DNA of 64,000 nucleotides from Candidatus Pedobacter colombiensis (GCA_029202485.1 CP119313.1:4650001-4714000), one strand, 5' to 3'; shown: positions 8,176-18,600, counted from the stretch's first letter. A program made the numbers and translations. The notes: generated from the sequence alone by a model not told the origin.

Positions 8176-9255
8176 TTATTTATAAAAAGGGAACTTAACT
8201 ACTTTAGCCTTGATCTTTTGATTACGGATGTTGATGAAGATTTCCGTACCTTCTTTAGACATCGCTTTATCGATATACCCCATTCCAATCGCTTTTTGCA
8301 AAGATGGAGACTGTGTTCCGGAAGTTACTTTACCAATTACATTTCCTTCAGCATCAACAATTTCATAATCATGACGAGGAATACCTCTCTCAATCATTTC
8401 AAATCCAATCAGCTTACGTGCTACACCGGCTTCCTTTTCAGCAAGAAGTGCCTCAGAATTGGTAAATACTTTAGAGAATTTGGTAATCCAACCTAATCCT
8501 GCAGCTATAGGAGAAGTTGTATCATCAATATCATTTCCATATAAACAGAAACCCATTTCCAAACGTAAAGTATCCCTTGCACCCAAACCAATTGGTTTAA
8601 TATTAAAAGGCTTACCTGCTTCAAAAATAGCGTCCCATATCACATCAGCATGTTCATTATCAAAATAAACCTCAAAGCCTCCGGCACCGGTATATCCCGT
8701 TGCAGAAATCACCACATTATCAACACCTGCAAATCTGCCTTTTACAAAATTGTAGTATTCCATCGAAGCCAGGTCAACATCAGTTAAACTTTGCAATGCT
8801 TCAGCTGCTTTAGGGCCTTGAATAGCCAACAAAGAAGTCTTGTCAGATATATTGTGCATCTCTACACCTTTGGTATTGAATTTCTGTATCCAGTTCCAAT
8901 CCTTTTCTATGTTTGAAGCATTTACGACCAACATATAAGTTAACTCATCTATGCGATAAACAAGAAGGTCATCCACAATACCACCATCTTCGTTTGGCAG
9001 ACATGAATATTGAACTTTACCATCATATAGCTTAGAAGCATCATTGCTGGTTACCCGTTGGATCAAATCCAAAGCTTGCTCACCCTTCAGGATAAATTCT
9101 CCCATATGACTAACGTCAAAAACGCCAACACTTGTTCTAACTGTAGCGTGCTCTGCATTAATGCCTTCGTACTGTACGGGCATATTGTATCCTGCGAAAG
9201 GCACCATTTTGGCGCCTAATGAAATGTGTTTATCTGTTAGTGCGGTATTCTTCAT
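8176..9255 (-). CDS. gcvT: Glycine cleavage system T protein (aminomethyltransferase)
   Basis: GcvT transfers the methylene group from the H-protein-bound aminomethyl intermediate to tetrahydrofolate, releasing ammonia. The 359-residue protein starts MKNTALTDKHISLGAKMVPF and shows VGVFDVSHMGEF, the folate-binding region with TGYTGAGGFEVYF, and GLGARDTLRLEMGFCLYGND, all standard for GcvT. The length is normal. gcvH and gcvP are not in the window. It has its own -7 box just upstream, so it may start a gcvT-comB transcript in addition to read-through from the glycosyltransferase. Confidence 0.96.
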   Translation of the reverse strand: MKNTALTDKHISLGAKMVPFAGYNMPVQYEGINAEHATVRTSVGVFDVSHMGEFILKGEQALDLIQRVTSNDASKLYDGKVQYSCLPNEDGGIVDDLLVYRIDELTYMLVVNASNIEKDWNWIQKFNTKGVEMHNISDKTSLLAIQGPKAAEALQSLTDVDLASMEYYNFVKGRFAGVDNVVISATGYTGAGGFEVYFDNEHADVIWDAIFEAGKPFNIKPIGLGARDTLRLEMGFCLYGNDIDDTTSPIAAGLGWITKFSKVFTNSEALLAEKEAGVARKLIGFEMIERGIPRHDYEIVDAEGNVIGKVTSGTQSPSLQKAIGMGYIDKAMSKEGTEIFINIRNQKIKAKVVKFPFYK

Positions 9256-9281
9256 ACGGTTTAATATCTATAAAAACGTGG

Positions 9282-9289
9282 CAAAGGTA
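9282..9289 (-). promoter_or_regulatory. Bacteroidota -7 box for gcvT
   Basis: The minus strand reads TACCTTTG, matching TAnnTTTG, 26 bp before the gcvT ATG and directly after the stop of the upstream glycosyltransferase. No convincing -33 element is seen. Confidence 0.42.
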
Positions 9290-9296
9290 TATAAAT

Positions 9297-10499
9297 TTAG
9301 CCACTAATTAATTTTTGGTAGACATTCAGCATTCTTAGAGAAATCAGATTGATATCATGATCTCTTTCTACCGTTTTACGTGCATTCTCGCCTATTTCAC
9401 GCCACTTTTTGGGGTTGGTGATACATTGTAAAATAGACCTGTAAAACTCATCAGCGGTGTTGGCGATCAATATATCTTTACCATGTTCGCACCTTATGCC
9501 TTCGGCAGCCATGCTGGTTGCAATAACACATTTTCTCATGGCCATTCCTTCTATAATTTTAACACGCATACCACTGCCCGACAACAATGGAACGATCATG
9601 ATAGCCTTAGAATTTATAAATTCAACAGCATCAAATATTTCTCCTTCAACCACCAGGTTTTCCGAGTCATATTCAAAAAACTCCTGTTGCATGTTTTTGC
9701 CGGCAATATAAAAGCGCAGTTCACTATTTAACTTTTCAATATCAGGCCATATTTCATCCAGAAACCACTCCAGCCCTTCTTTATTTGGTCTCCAATCCAT
9801 GGCACCAAGGTGAAACAACGTAGGAAAACTGGTCTTAGATGGATCAGTAATATATTTTTCAAAATCCAATGCTACAGGAAAAACATCCAAAGCGGTCTCA
9901 CAACCAAACTTTACAATATTTTGCCTGTCGGGTTCACTAATCGCGAACACCTGATTAAAGCGGTTGATCTGTTCTGTTTCATAGTGTTTTAAACGACGGG
10001 CCAAAAACTGTAAATATTTTCTTCTGGGCGTAAACTGTTCCCGCATGGCTATACGCTCCCAAACATCAAACTCAATATTATGAGCCCGGTAAATTACCTT
10101 GGCATCACTATTGGCTTTTACCGTATCCAGGTAGGGCACCACAAACAAGCCTTCAAACTGTATGATGTCAAATTCGTCTTCTTTTAAAACATCCTCCAGC
10201 AAACGTGCCGCATCCTCATCAAAAAATCTGGAAACATTATACGACTCATCAGAGAAAATGTTAGTGATTGCTCCGAATACATCTACCTCAGTATCGAGGT
10301 CGAAAGAGTAAAACTTTATCTGATCAAAAACAGGATCATAAATATCCTCAACATCAACCCAATGTTTGTTGGTATTGATACTGAACAAGGTAATTTCTAC
10401 CCCAAGTTTTAGCAAGCCCTTCATGGTATTATACACCACGATAGGATAACCGCTATTGGGCGGAAAGGGGACTCTATTTGTCAGTATCAGTGTTTTCAC
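9297..10499 (-). CDS. Glycosyltransferase, GT4-like family
   Basis: A 400-residue GT-B type glycosyltransferase without signal peptide. The N-terminal half begins MKTLILTNRVPFPPNSGYPI with a glycine-rich loop typical of group 1 transferases. The C-terminal half has the nucleotide-sugar binding signature around GSGMRVKIIEGMAMRKCVIAT and AEGI, with the E-x7-E-like stretch expected for GT4. Its substrate cannot be told from sequence; a surface polysaccharide or exopolysaccharide is plausible. It lies between gcvT (41 bp) and rnhB (19 bp), all on the minus strand. Confidence 0.85.
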   Translation of the reverse strand: MKTLILTNRVPFPPNSGYPIVVYNTMKGLLKLGVEITLFSINTNKHWVDVEDIYDPVFDQIKFYSFDLDTEVDVFGAITNIFSDESYNVSRFFDEDAARLLEDVLKEDEFDIIQFEGLFVVPYLDTVKANSDAKVIYRAHNIEFDVWERIAMREQFTPRRKYLQFLARRLKHYETEQINRFNQVFAISEPDRQNIVKFGCETALDVFPVALDFEKYITDPSKTSFPTLFHLGAMDWRPNKEGLEWFLDEIWPDIEKLNSELRFYIAGKNMQQEFFEYDSENLVVEGEIFDAVEFINSKAIMIVPLLSGSGMRVKIIEGMAMRKCVIATSMAAEGIRCEHGKDILIANTADEFYRSILQCITNPKKWREIGENARKTVERDHDINLISLRMLNVYQKLISG

Positions 10500-10518
10500 A
10501 TCTACGTGAAAATACTAA

Positions 10519-11130
10519 TTATCCTTCGATTTCCGAAAATAGCTTTAGTTGTGGGGCACTTACATTGAAAGTTTTACGATGATATGGCGATAATCCATGC
10601 TCAAGAGCGACCGACCGGTGAGTCACCGTAGGATACCCCTTATTTTGTTGCCATTGGTAATGAGGATATTCAGCAGAAATACGCTCCATAAATTCATCCC
10701 TATGGGTTTTAGCCAAAATAGAAGCGGCAGCAATGTTTAGGTATTTACCATCCCCCTTCACAATGCAGGAATGTGGAATATTCCGGTATTTCTTAAACCT
10801 ATTCCCATCTATACTCAGGTACTGCGGTTTAACACTCAATTTTTCTATCGCCTTATGCATGGCTAAAAAAGAAGCATTCAGGATATTGATACGATCAATT
10901 TCTATGTTATCAACTTCTGCAACAGCCCAGGCTATAGCTTCCTTTTCTATGATAAGTCTCAATTTATTACGCTGTTGGTGATTAAGCTGCTTCGAATCAT
11001 TCAATTCACCGGCAGTAAAATCAGGCGGTAAGATTACAGCAGCGGCAAATACCGGTCCTGCCAAACAACCTCTACCTGCTTCATCACATCCGGCTTCTAA
11101 TAGTTCTTGCTGGTAACAGTTTAATAACAT
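10519..11130 (-). CDS. rnhB: Ribonuclease HII
   Basis: RNase HII cleaves RNA in RNA:DNA hybrids and removes single ribonucleotides from DNA. The open frame extends to 11229, overlapping the ABC permease, but ATG 11130 gives 203 residues starting MLLNCYQQELLEAGCDEAGR, the normal length and start. Catalytic acidic residues are visible in DEAGRG (Asp16, Glu17), in SIDGNRF and in the later AAASILAKTHRD motif. It follows the ABC permease by 28 bp and precedes the GT4 gene by 19 bp. Confidence 0.95.
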   Translation of the reverse strand: MLLNCYQQELLEAGCDEAGRGCLAGPVFAAAVILPPDFTAGELNDSKQLNHQQRNKLRLIIEKEAIAWAVAEVDNIEIDRINILNASFLAMHKAIEKLSVKPQYLSIDGNRFKKYRNIPHSCIVKGDGKYLNIAAASILAKTHRDEFMERISAEYPHYQWQQNKGYPTVTHRSVALEHGLSPYHRKTFNVSAPQLKLFSEIEG

Positions 11131-11158
11131 ACGCGTCAAAGTTAATAAATTCAGGAAG

Positions 11159-12250
11159 CTACACAGATATATTTTGCGATTTAACATCAAAGGCATCACG
11201 TAAGCCAATGGCCAATAAATTAAACGCATACACGGTAAACATAATGGCTAATCCAGGTAAAAGAGCAAGATAGGCAGCATCCATAATGATATACCCATAA
11301 TGCTCCTTAATCATACTTCCCCAGCTGGGCATTGGAGGTTGCGCCCCAAATCCAAGAAAACTTAATCCGGTTTCGAGCAAAATAGCAGCGGCAAAATTTG
11401 CAGAAGCCACAACAAGAATGGGACCGGCAATATTAGGAAGAATATGTTTTATAATGGTTCTTGAAGTCGAAAACCCAAGGGCTTTAGATGCTTCAACAAA
11501 TTCGACTTCTTTTAAAGCCATTACCTGCCCACGCACAAGTCGCGATACATCTACCCATGTAGATAAGCCAACAGCGATAAATATTTGCCAAAATCCCTTC
11601 CCCAGGGCAAAAGATATCGCAATAACCAATAGCAAAGAAGGCAATGACCAGATCACATTCATAAACCAGCTGATTGCACCATCTACTTTTCCACCAAAAT
11701 AACCGGCTAGTGCTCCCAGGAATACGCCAATAAAAAGGGAAATCAACACAGCCATGAGCCCTACCGATAAGGATACCCGAATTCCTAAAATTAGACGGCT
11801 TAACATATCCCTTCCATAAATATCAGTCCCTAACCAAAATGTTTGTCGATATTGCTGATTGAACGATAACTTCGGATATTCAGACTCTTCTGCCTGTTCA
11901 TCATCACCGATATACTCCCTAACGTAAACCTTATTCCCTGCTTCACGGTAACTAGTTATAGGAATACTTTTAAAGTCAGGCTCCTGACCATTTAGCATAA
12001 GTTCCAGAAAATTTACTTTTTTAACATTGCTTTTCTTACTGATGATTAAAAAGTTAAAAGTTCTGCCAGGCTTTTTATTACTAAGCTGTAGGTGCATGGT
12101 ATTTGCCATTGGACTTTGATCCGGCGTAATCAAATACCCCAAAATGCCCATAATGGTCAATATTAAAATAAACAATAACCCACCAAAAGCCATTTTATTT
12201 TTCTTAAAACGCTTCCATATTTTGCTTGAAGGACTATTATTCATCTCCAT
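11159..12250 (-). CDS. Peptide/nickel-type ABC transporter permease (DppC/OppC-like)
   Basis: A 363-residue inner-membrane permease. There is one N-terminal helix (about 20-42), then a roughly 90-residue extracytoplasmic segment, a conserved FWLGTDIYGRDMLSRLILG lead-in, and a five-helix core with the EAA loop (EASKALGFSTSRTIIKHILP) that docks on an ATPase. The long extracytoplasmic insert is unusual compared with E. coli DppC. No partner permease, ATPase or binding protein is encoded nearby, so partners must lie elsewhere. Its ATG overlaps the stop of the upstream GT2 gene by one base (TAATG), which suggests translational coupling. Confidence 0.88.
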   Translation of the reverse strand: MEMNNSPSSKIWKRFKKNKMAFGGLLFILILTIMGILGYLITPDQSPMANTMHLQLSNKKPGRTFNFLIISKKSNVKKVNFLELMLNGQEPDFKSIPITSYREAGNKVYVREYIGDDEQAEESEYPKLSFNQQYRQTFWLGTDIYGRDMLSRLILGIRVSLSVGLMAVLISLFIGVFLGALAGYFGGKVDGAISWFMNVIWSLPSLLLVIAISFALGKGFWQIFIAVGLSTWVDVSRLVRGQVMALKEVEFVEASKALGFSTSRTIIKHILPNIAGPILVVASANFAAAILLETGLSFLGFGAQPPMPSWGSMIKEHYGYIIMDAAYLALLPGLAIMFTVYAFNLLAIGLRDAFDVKSQNISV

Positions 12251-13386
12251 TATTTTACCATTCGACCTTTCCAGTTATACTTTCCGCTATTACCCGCAAT
12301 ACCTATATATACAATGTACAAGATATGTAACACATTTAACACCGGCAAAAGCACCAATAAGCTTTTCCTTTTCGCAAACGCAGTTACATCAAATAAGAAT
12401 AGCCATTCGACCAGCATTTTTGCCAGAAGCTGAATTAAGGCCAGCTTAAAATAAAAGTCCATAAAGAACCCCAGACCAACATTTATAAGTATACTTAAGT
12501 TAAACAACCAGACGCAGACACCCAATACAATGATCGACTTGTTCTTATACCGCGTACTTTTAGAAGCCCAACGTTTCCTCTGCTGAATAAACTCTTTTAA
12601 AGTGGCTTTTGGATGCGTATAAACTATCGCATCCTCATTTTTCAGAAATCCTATATTGCCCCCAAATCTCGCTGCCATTTTATGTAACAACAATTCATCA
12701 TCTCCCGAAGCCAGATCATCAATCCCTTTAAAGCCTCCTACTTCATAAAAAGCATCCCGCTCATAAGCAAGATTAGCACCATTACAAGTAGATGGTTTTT
12801 TATTCCCTATCGTTGAAGCTCCAAGACCAATTAAGTATAAAAACTCTAGTGTTTGAGCACGTTCAAAAAAGCTCTTTTCTTCAAAATAAACCACAGGAGA
12901 AGAAATCATTTTATATCTCTTTTCCTCGTAAAAGCTTACAATTGTTTTAAGCCAGCTTGTTCCCATTCTGCAATCTGCATCCGTAGTAACAATCAAAGTG
13001 CCACCAGCCTCAGCAATAGCCGTTTGTATCGCCTTTTTCTTATAGGAGTTAAGCGGCTGATCCTCATTCAAACAGATAAGCTTTACGCCATGGGATGAAT
13101 AGGAGCCGATAACTGCTGCCGTTTCATCTGTAGAGTGGTCGTCAATAAATATAATCTCAGTCAGCCCTTTATCATAATCCTGAGCGATCAGATCCTCTAT
13201 TGTTTTAGCAATACTTTTTGCCTCATTACGGGCAGCCACCAGGACAGAAACCCTGATGCTTAATGGGACATTTTTAGGTTTAAAATAGGTCAACTTATGC
13301 CAGCCCTTTATAAAAGCAATGACAACTATGACATATAAAACCGTTAAAAATGATGAGAGATAACTAATTACGCTGAGTACTTCCAA
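12250..13386 (-). CDS. Membrane-bound family 2 glycosyltransferase (processive type)
   Basis: A GT-A type glycosyltransferase with one N-terminal helix and C-terminal helices (about 290-365). Visible motifs are VLVAARNEAKSI, FIDDHSTDET, TTDADC and the QxxRW motif (QQRKRW) typical of processive or polysaccharide synthases. No ATG is available. TTG 13386 gives a natural start (M-EVLSVISYL) and less overlap; TTG 13407 is the longest option. It overlaps the upstream flippase-like gene by 23 bp and the downstream permease by one base. A role in lipid-linked or exported glycan synthesis is inferred. Confidence 0.82.
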   Translation of the reverse strand: MEVLSVISYLSSFLTVLYVIVVIAFIKGWHKLTYFKPKNVPLSIRVSVLVAARNEAKSIAKTIEDLIAQDYDKGLTEIIFIDDHSTDETAAVIGSYSSHGVKLICLNEDQPLNSYKKKAIQTAIAEAGGTLIVTTDADCRMGTSWLKTIVSFYEEKRYKMISSPVVYFEEKSFFERAQTLEFLYLIGLGASTIGNKKPSTCNGANLAYERDAFYEVGGFKGIDDLASGDDELLLHKMAARFGGNIGFLKNEDAIVYTHPKATLKEFIQQRKRWASKSTRYKNKSIIVLGVCVWLFNLSILINVGLGFFMDFYFKLALIQLLAKMLVEWLFLFDVTAFAKRKSLLVLLPVLNVLHILYIVYIGIAGNSGKYNWKGRMVK

Positions 13387-14341
13387 AAAAATTAAGTTTA
13401 AACACAAAATAAGAGCCTAATATAGCAGGAATTATAATATTTATGAGCCATATACTCGCAGTACATGCAATAACAGCTACCTGATGCCCCGTTATATAAC
13501 TAAAAAAATAAGAAGCCGTAACACTTCGTACCCCTATATCAAAAAGATCAAGAGAAGGAAGTGTAGACTGTACAAAAAATAATATGCTCACCATCATTAA
13601 AATATCCAGGTAATGAATTTCAGGAATGAGCCAAAAGAAAAGAATAAAATATTGGGTGCTAAAAACGATATAGCGAGCCAGGCAAAACAACAAAATATAT
13701 AAGAGTTCCTTTTTGCTATACCTGGCAAGGATATTATAAAATTTCTTATACTTCCTGGTAAACCGCATCGAAAGCAAAATCCCGTTTAGCCACTTGATGT
13801 TAAAATAAAATATAATAAAGAAAGCACAGAACATAGAGGATAAGATGACCAAAGCATAAAAAAGCCGGTAATCAATCGGTTCGAAACGATAAATAAATAC
13901 GCATACCGCTATTGCACCGAAAACATTTGTCAGCACCATCTGACCAATATTGCCAACAGCCATAGCTACAACACCAATAATCCGTCGTTTGGGCGAAAGA
14001 AAAAACACTCGGCCTCCATATTCACCAATCCGGTTTGGCGTAAATACCGCCCAGGTTAAGCCGCAAAAAACAGATTCTATGGCTCTCCATATCGTAATGC
14101 TTTCAACCCTTGCAATTAGCCGCCGCCATTTCAGGCCCTCCAGCCCCCAATTAACCAGCATCAATAAGCAAACCGCCCCAATCACCATGATAATTTCTTG
14201 TTGAGGAACCTGCTTTAACAGATTCTTAAACTCTTTTAAATTCTCATTGGAGGAAAGTTTTTTATATACAAACCCAAATGCGAATATTACAATTACGCCT
14301 TTAAGAATGTAGGAAAGTACTTTTTTATAATTGGATGTCAA
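13364..14341 (-). CDS. Flippase-like membrane protein (lysylphosphatidylglycerol synthase TM family)
   Basis: A polytopic protein of about 325 residues with roughly 7-8 membrane helices. It matches the UPF0104/LPG_synthase_TM pattern: WRRLIARV, then TPNRIGEYGGR and a C-terminal SLDLFDIGVRSVTASYFF. Members lacking the catalytic domain are annotated as possible lipid flippases. No ATG is available. I prefer TTG 14341 over TTG 14365, because a near-consensus -7 box (CATATTTG on the minus strand, 14362-14369) would overlap the longer start. Its overlap with the GT2 gene suggests the two act together, as in membrane-lipid glycosylation; this is inference. Confidence 0.75.
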   Translation of the reverse strand: MTSNYKKVLSYILKGVIVIFAFGFVYKKLSSNENLKEFKNLLKQVPQQEIIMVIGAVCLLMLVNWGLEGLKWRRLIARVESITIWRAIESVFCGLTWAVFTPNRIGEYGGRVFFLSPKRRIIGVVAMAVGNIGQMVLTNVFGAIAVCVFIYRFEPIDYRLFYALVILSSMFCAFFIIFYFNIKWLNGILLSMRFTRKYKKFYNILARYSKKELLYILLFCLARYIVFSTQYFILFFWLIPEIHYLDILMMVSILFFVQSTLPSLDLFDIGVRSVTASYFFSYITGHQVAVIACTASIWLINIIIPAILGSYFVFKLNFFGSTQRN

Positions 14342-14384
14342 TATTTTTGCTTTTACTCTGTGCAAATATGCTTAATATTGTTCT

Positions 14385-14948
14385 ATGTTGGCTGAAAAAA
14401 AGGAAAGGGTGATCATGGGGATTGATCCAGGTACCTCTATTATGGGGTATGGCGTAATTCTGGAGAAAGGAAGTAAGATTGAACTGATCACAATGGGAAT
14501 TGTAAGAATGGACCATTTAGATGATCACTTCTTAAAGCTACAGCGCATTTTCGAAAAAACTACAAAACTAATCGACGAATTTAAACCCGATACTGTAGCA
14601 CTTGAAGCTCCATTTTACGGAAAAAATATACAGGTCATGTTAAAACTTGGCCGCGCCCAGGGCATTGCAATGGCAGCTGCGCTATCTCGAAATATTCCCA
14701 TCAATGAATATGCACCGAGGAAGATCAAACAATCTATTACAGGAAACGGAAGTGCCGCCAAAGAGCAAGTTGCGGCTATGCTCCAAAGATTATTGAATTT
14801 TAAAGAAACACCAGAGTTTTTGGATGCAACAGACGGCCTTGCTGTGGCAGTATGTCATTCCTTTCAGAAAATACCCACCGGAGGAAAAGGCAAAACTTAC
14901 TCCGGCTGGGAATCATTTGTCAGTGATAACAAAAAACGGATCAGATAA
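14385..14948 (+). CDS. ruvC: Holliday junction resolvase RuvC
   Basis: RuvC cleaves Holliday junctions during recombination. The 187-residue protein starts MLAEKKERVIMGIDPGTSIM, with catalytic Asp14 in GIDPGT. A second acidic residue follows in VALEAPFYGKN, and the C-terminal acidic pair lies in FLDATDGLAVAVCH. The length is normal. It is divergent from the flippase-like gene. It is the last housekeeping gene before the accessory island with the RHS operon and group II intron. Confidence 0.95.
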   Translation: MLAEKKERVIMGIDPGTSIMGYGVILEKGSKIELITMGIVRMDHLDDHFLKLQRIFEKTTKLIDEFKPDTVALEAPFYGKNIQVMLKLGRAQGIAMAAALSRNIPINEYAPRKIKQSITGNGSAAKEQVAAMLQRLLNFKETPEFLDATDGLAVAVCHSFQKIPTGGKGKTYSGWESFVSDNKKRIR

Positions 14949-15043
14949 GCCTTCTTTGTTTCCTATAATATCAATAACCAATTGCAATCAGCACAAGTAT
15001 TGATCAGATATTAAAAGCATCAATATCAATCCCTTAAAGATAA

Positions 15044-15199
15044 ACCAACCACTTACATTACCTGGCCGGTGAGGGCATTAATGCTCATTTTGATAAAAAG
15101 ACGGTGCAACGCTTACAAGGTATTGAAGAGTTAACCCCCGCAGTTAAGGAAAAGCTGTTTTTTCTCATTGATACTATTTTGCGGGATACCAAAGCCTAG
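15044..15199 (+). pseudogene. Relic of an XRE-family transcriptional regulator (C-terminal fragment)
   Basis: The interval 14949-15228 has no intact gene. In the plus frame that ends at TAG 15197-15199, the 51 codons before it read like the C-terminus of small Bacteroidota XRE/HTH regulators: a YLAGEG loop (after the usual DNA-binding domain), then DKKTVQRLQGIEEL, and LFFLIDTILRDTKA at the end. A stop codon at 15041-15043 and the absence of any upstream HTH coding region show that the N-terminal domain is gone. The match is from memory of the family pattern, not from a search. Confidence 0.55.
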
Positions 15200-15228
15200 C
15201 GCAATTGTGTGGCCGGGTGTTTGACACG

Positions 15229-15693
15229 TTAAAAAGTATCTTTCCACCATTTCCTTATTTTTCCTTCCAATGATGGCCTTTGCTTTACCTGTTCCATAGT
15301 AGGATATTTGTGCACTTGTTCAATTATTTTAGCCCGGCTATAATTAGCTACTACAATTGAAGTGATAATTGTGAATAAGAAATAAATGATTATTAGTATA
15401 CCTCCTCTAATATCCTTGGTAAAATCACATTCTAAAAAACGTCCCCCTTTAACAAAGAACAAATAATTCAATATCCATATAATACCCATTGGGATTAATA
15501 CATAAAATTTATTAGGCATTAGCTCTTTAATAATATCCTTATAAACCAGATATGAATATATTGTATTTAGATTAAAATATACAAGAACAGTACTTACAGT
15601 AGATGTATATATTAAAGGAATGTCTTTTTCTTTAATTCTATCAGTATAAAAACGGTATAGTCTGAATAATAAATAATTATATGCTCTCATCAT
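15229..15693 (-). CDS. Small polytopic membrane protein coupled to the RHS gene (candidate immunity protein)
   Basis: A 154-residue protein with about three hydrophobic helices (about 30-50, 62-80 and 95-115) and a basic C-terminal tail ending KIRKWWKDTF. I recognise no family. Its ATG overlaps the RHS stop codon as ATGA (15690-15693), so translation is probably coupled. A small gene directly behind a polymorphic RHS toxin is usually its immunity gene. A membrane-embedded immunity protein would suit the glycine-rich, membrane-active-looking C-terminus of the RHS protein. This function is inferred from position only. Confidence 0.65.
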   Translation of the reverse strand: MMRAYNYLLFRLYRFYTDRIKEKDIPLIYTSTVSTVLVYFNLNTIYSYLVYKDIIKELMPNKFYVLIPMGIIWILNYLFFVKGGRFLECDFTKDIRGGILIIIYFLFTIITSIVVANYSRAKIIEQVHKYPTMEQVKQRPSLEGKIRKWWKDTF

Positions 15694-18600
15694 TGTGTTG
15701 GCTTATCAAACAAAGTATTTCCCGAGTAATGTTCATATAAATATTTCCCACCGAAGTAGCCGATACTTATAGCTGCACCCCAAGGACCTAAAAAACCAAT
15801 AGCTCCAAAAGTGGCATCCACGGAAGCCTCTGTTCCTGATATTTGTCCTGTTTTATATTGATAATAGGTTATTCCTAATCCGGCAGCTCCGGCAAGACTT
15901 CCAGCTGCCCTTAGGACTGTCCCTGTCGTTCTTAAAGCACTTGTTGACACCTCTACATTGCCAACTAATGTTTTGACAAACGTTGTTTCCAGTGGAGCGC
16001 CATACAAAGAGTTTGCTTTTATAATTTTACCTATCTGATTTCCAGTAGCTCCGGCGGCATATCCCCAACCAGCAGCATAATTACTGATTGTACCATTATT
16101 ATTGGAGAACCAGTTACCCACCTGAATAGCTACAAATTTATAAGTCCAATATGAATTACCCATATTGAAGCCATTCTCATCATACTCACGAGTATGTTGC
16201 TCATTATAAAATTCAATCCCATTTTCTCGATAATAGCCTAAAACCCCATTTTCTGACCATATATTTCCACCTAAAATTGCCTGACCAGCCGCAGATCCGG
16301 GATCAATAGTTGTACCATACTGAGCAATGATTGCTTTCTCTTTAGCTTCGCTAGGCAGGTTTTGGCCTAAAAAAGAGTTCCAATTGCCGTGGTCACCTCT
16401 AGAGTCTAAACTAGCCACCCATTTTTCATAAGAAAAACGACCATTTCCAAGCCTTCCACCACCCCCACCACCAAGGGGGAGCGAGTCACCAGTTCCAGCA
16501 TTAGTATCCAACATAGGCAAAGGCCTGGGCTCGTCACCAAGCGGATCATTAAACTGGATGGGATTATTATTACCGTACTGATATCCCGTAACAGAAGCAT
16601 AGCTATCCGCTAAAGGATCAACCCCTACAAACCGACCCAATGCAGCATCGTAATTTCGATAAAAAGTTTGTTGATAATCCGGTAAATTTCCATAATCATT
16701 TTGCCATTCCGAACCACCATTATACAAATGCTTATTACCATCAGATAGCGTTCCTACAGGACTATTAGCTAAAATCATCCCAAATCCATAATAACTATTC
16801 TCCTGGCGTACAACTGCTACCCCATTACCATTATCTTCAATGCTAACACGTGCATTACCCTGCTGATCAGTTATGACATATTCCAATTTCAATACACCTT
16901 GATCATTTCGGACCCTTCCTTCGGGCATCCCAAAATAAGCCAGATTTTCAATATTCCCAACAGAATTGTTATTATAAACAAAGCCCTCAACATAATCTGT
17001 TACCAAAGTTGTAGAACCAGCCCTATAAACTTGTTTACGTAATAAACCACCAAAGGCATCATAAGTATAATCTATATACTGTCCAGTTCCGGCATTTACC
17101 GTAATCCTGTCAGTTCTATTTAGTACATTATACTGTAGACTAAGCCCCTTATACGGATCACTCACCAGATTACCGCTTACATCATAACCATAAGTACCTG
17201 TATTACTCCCTCCCGGATAAATCATAAAACCTGCCCCGCTAGTCGCTTCATCACTAACACTTTCCAATTGATTAGGATGTGTATTACTATAAGTACAACT
17301 TAGATTATCTATTTGAGTATGAGAATTACTACCAGGTGTAGAGGAATTACGCTGTAAAGTTAAGATATTTCCATTCTCATCATAACTAATCCCATCCTCA
17401 TTAAATCCCCCTACATTATTATTAAAATTACCTGTTGCCCCAGTACGTTCGGCATAGGCAGATGAGCTAAGCCGATTCAATGCATCATAATTATATGAAT
17501 AACTCCGTTCAACACTACTAATGTTATTTCCATCTTTACTCATCCATTTAACCGCTGATAATGCTCCACTAAAGTACGGAGTATTTCCCAAATTCGTATC
17601 ACTTTGATCATACAACAACTGCATCCCAAAAACATCATTATTGTCACTATTGGTAATGCCTCCATCATTACTTAATCTACTATTATTAATAAATTGCAAT
17701 TGACCGCGTATATTATAGCGGTAATCAAGAGATTGAAATCCAACTGCTCCCGGTTTAAGATCTTTCTTTATGAGTTGCCCTATTTCATTGTAAACATAAG
17801 CAGCCAATGAAATAGCTGAAGCGCCATTATAGCTCTGGTTAACGCCTACTAAGCGATAAGCATGATCGTAAACATAACCAGTTTGTACAGTAGTGGTTGC
17901 TACACCAGCAAGCTTAGAAACTTTGGTCAAAGTAGTAGCGCCGCTGAAATCAAAAACACTGGTACTCACATCGGTTACAACTTCTGCTGTATAATTCAAA
18001 TGATTATTGCTTTGTTTCTGAATCGAACGACCATACTTATCATAAAACAATACATTTATTAACCAAATATTACTTAAACCATTTCCAATGGTTCTTTTTC
18101 TTACCATCGTAGGCAGTCCCCTTAACAAATTTGTAGCTATAGATTCTCCAGCTAGCCCCTGAACAGCATAGCTGTAATCAGGCACACCATTTTGATCTAA
18201 ATCATAATCATCATAGTAGCCGTAAGCCAGAGGTGCTATTGAAGTAGTGGGGAAAACAGTATTACTATAATACCCAGTCGCAGATGCTGATACCCTCTCC
18301 TCATAATAAACAGTACTGTAATCGAGTGAATTCACATAATCCTGCATATTAACAAGGCCAATATGCTCCATGTCAGTATAAATACCCTGACTAATTGGAT
18401 GTCCTTTAACATCGTACTTGATATAATTCCATTGATTATTGGCCCTAAGGTTTGCATCTTGCATCAAAACCGGTCTATTCGCCGGATCGTAAATAATAAA
18501 AACCGCCCCCTTAGAAGGAATAGTCTTCTGAACTAAACGTCCCCGGATATCATACTGATAACTAAATATCAGATTAACAATACCAGCTTGAGAAAGACTC

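Noticed and set aside
8092..8496. 134-codon plus-strand frame across the comB/gcvT border
   Set aside because: It spans the antisense of two firmly identified genes and has no protein-like pattern.
11131..11229. Longer rnhB start at 11229
   Set aside because: It would overlap the ABC permease by about 70 bp and add a non-homologous N-terminus; ATG 11130 gives the normal RNase HII start.
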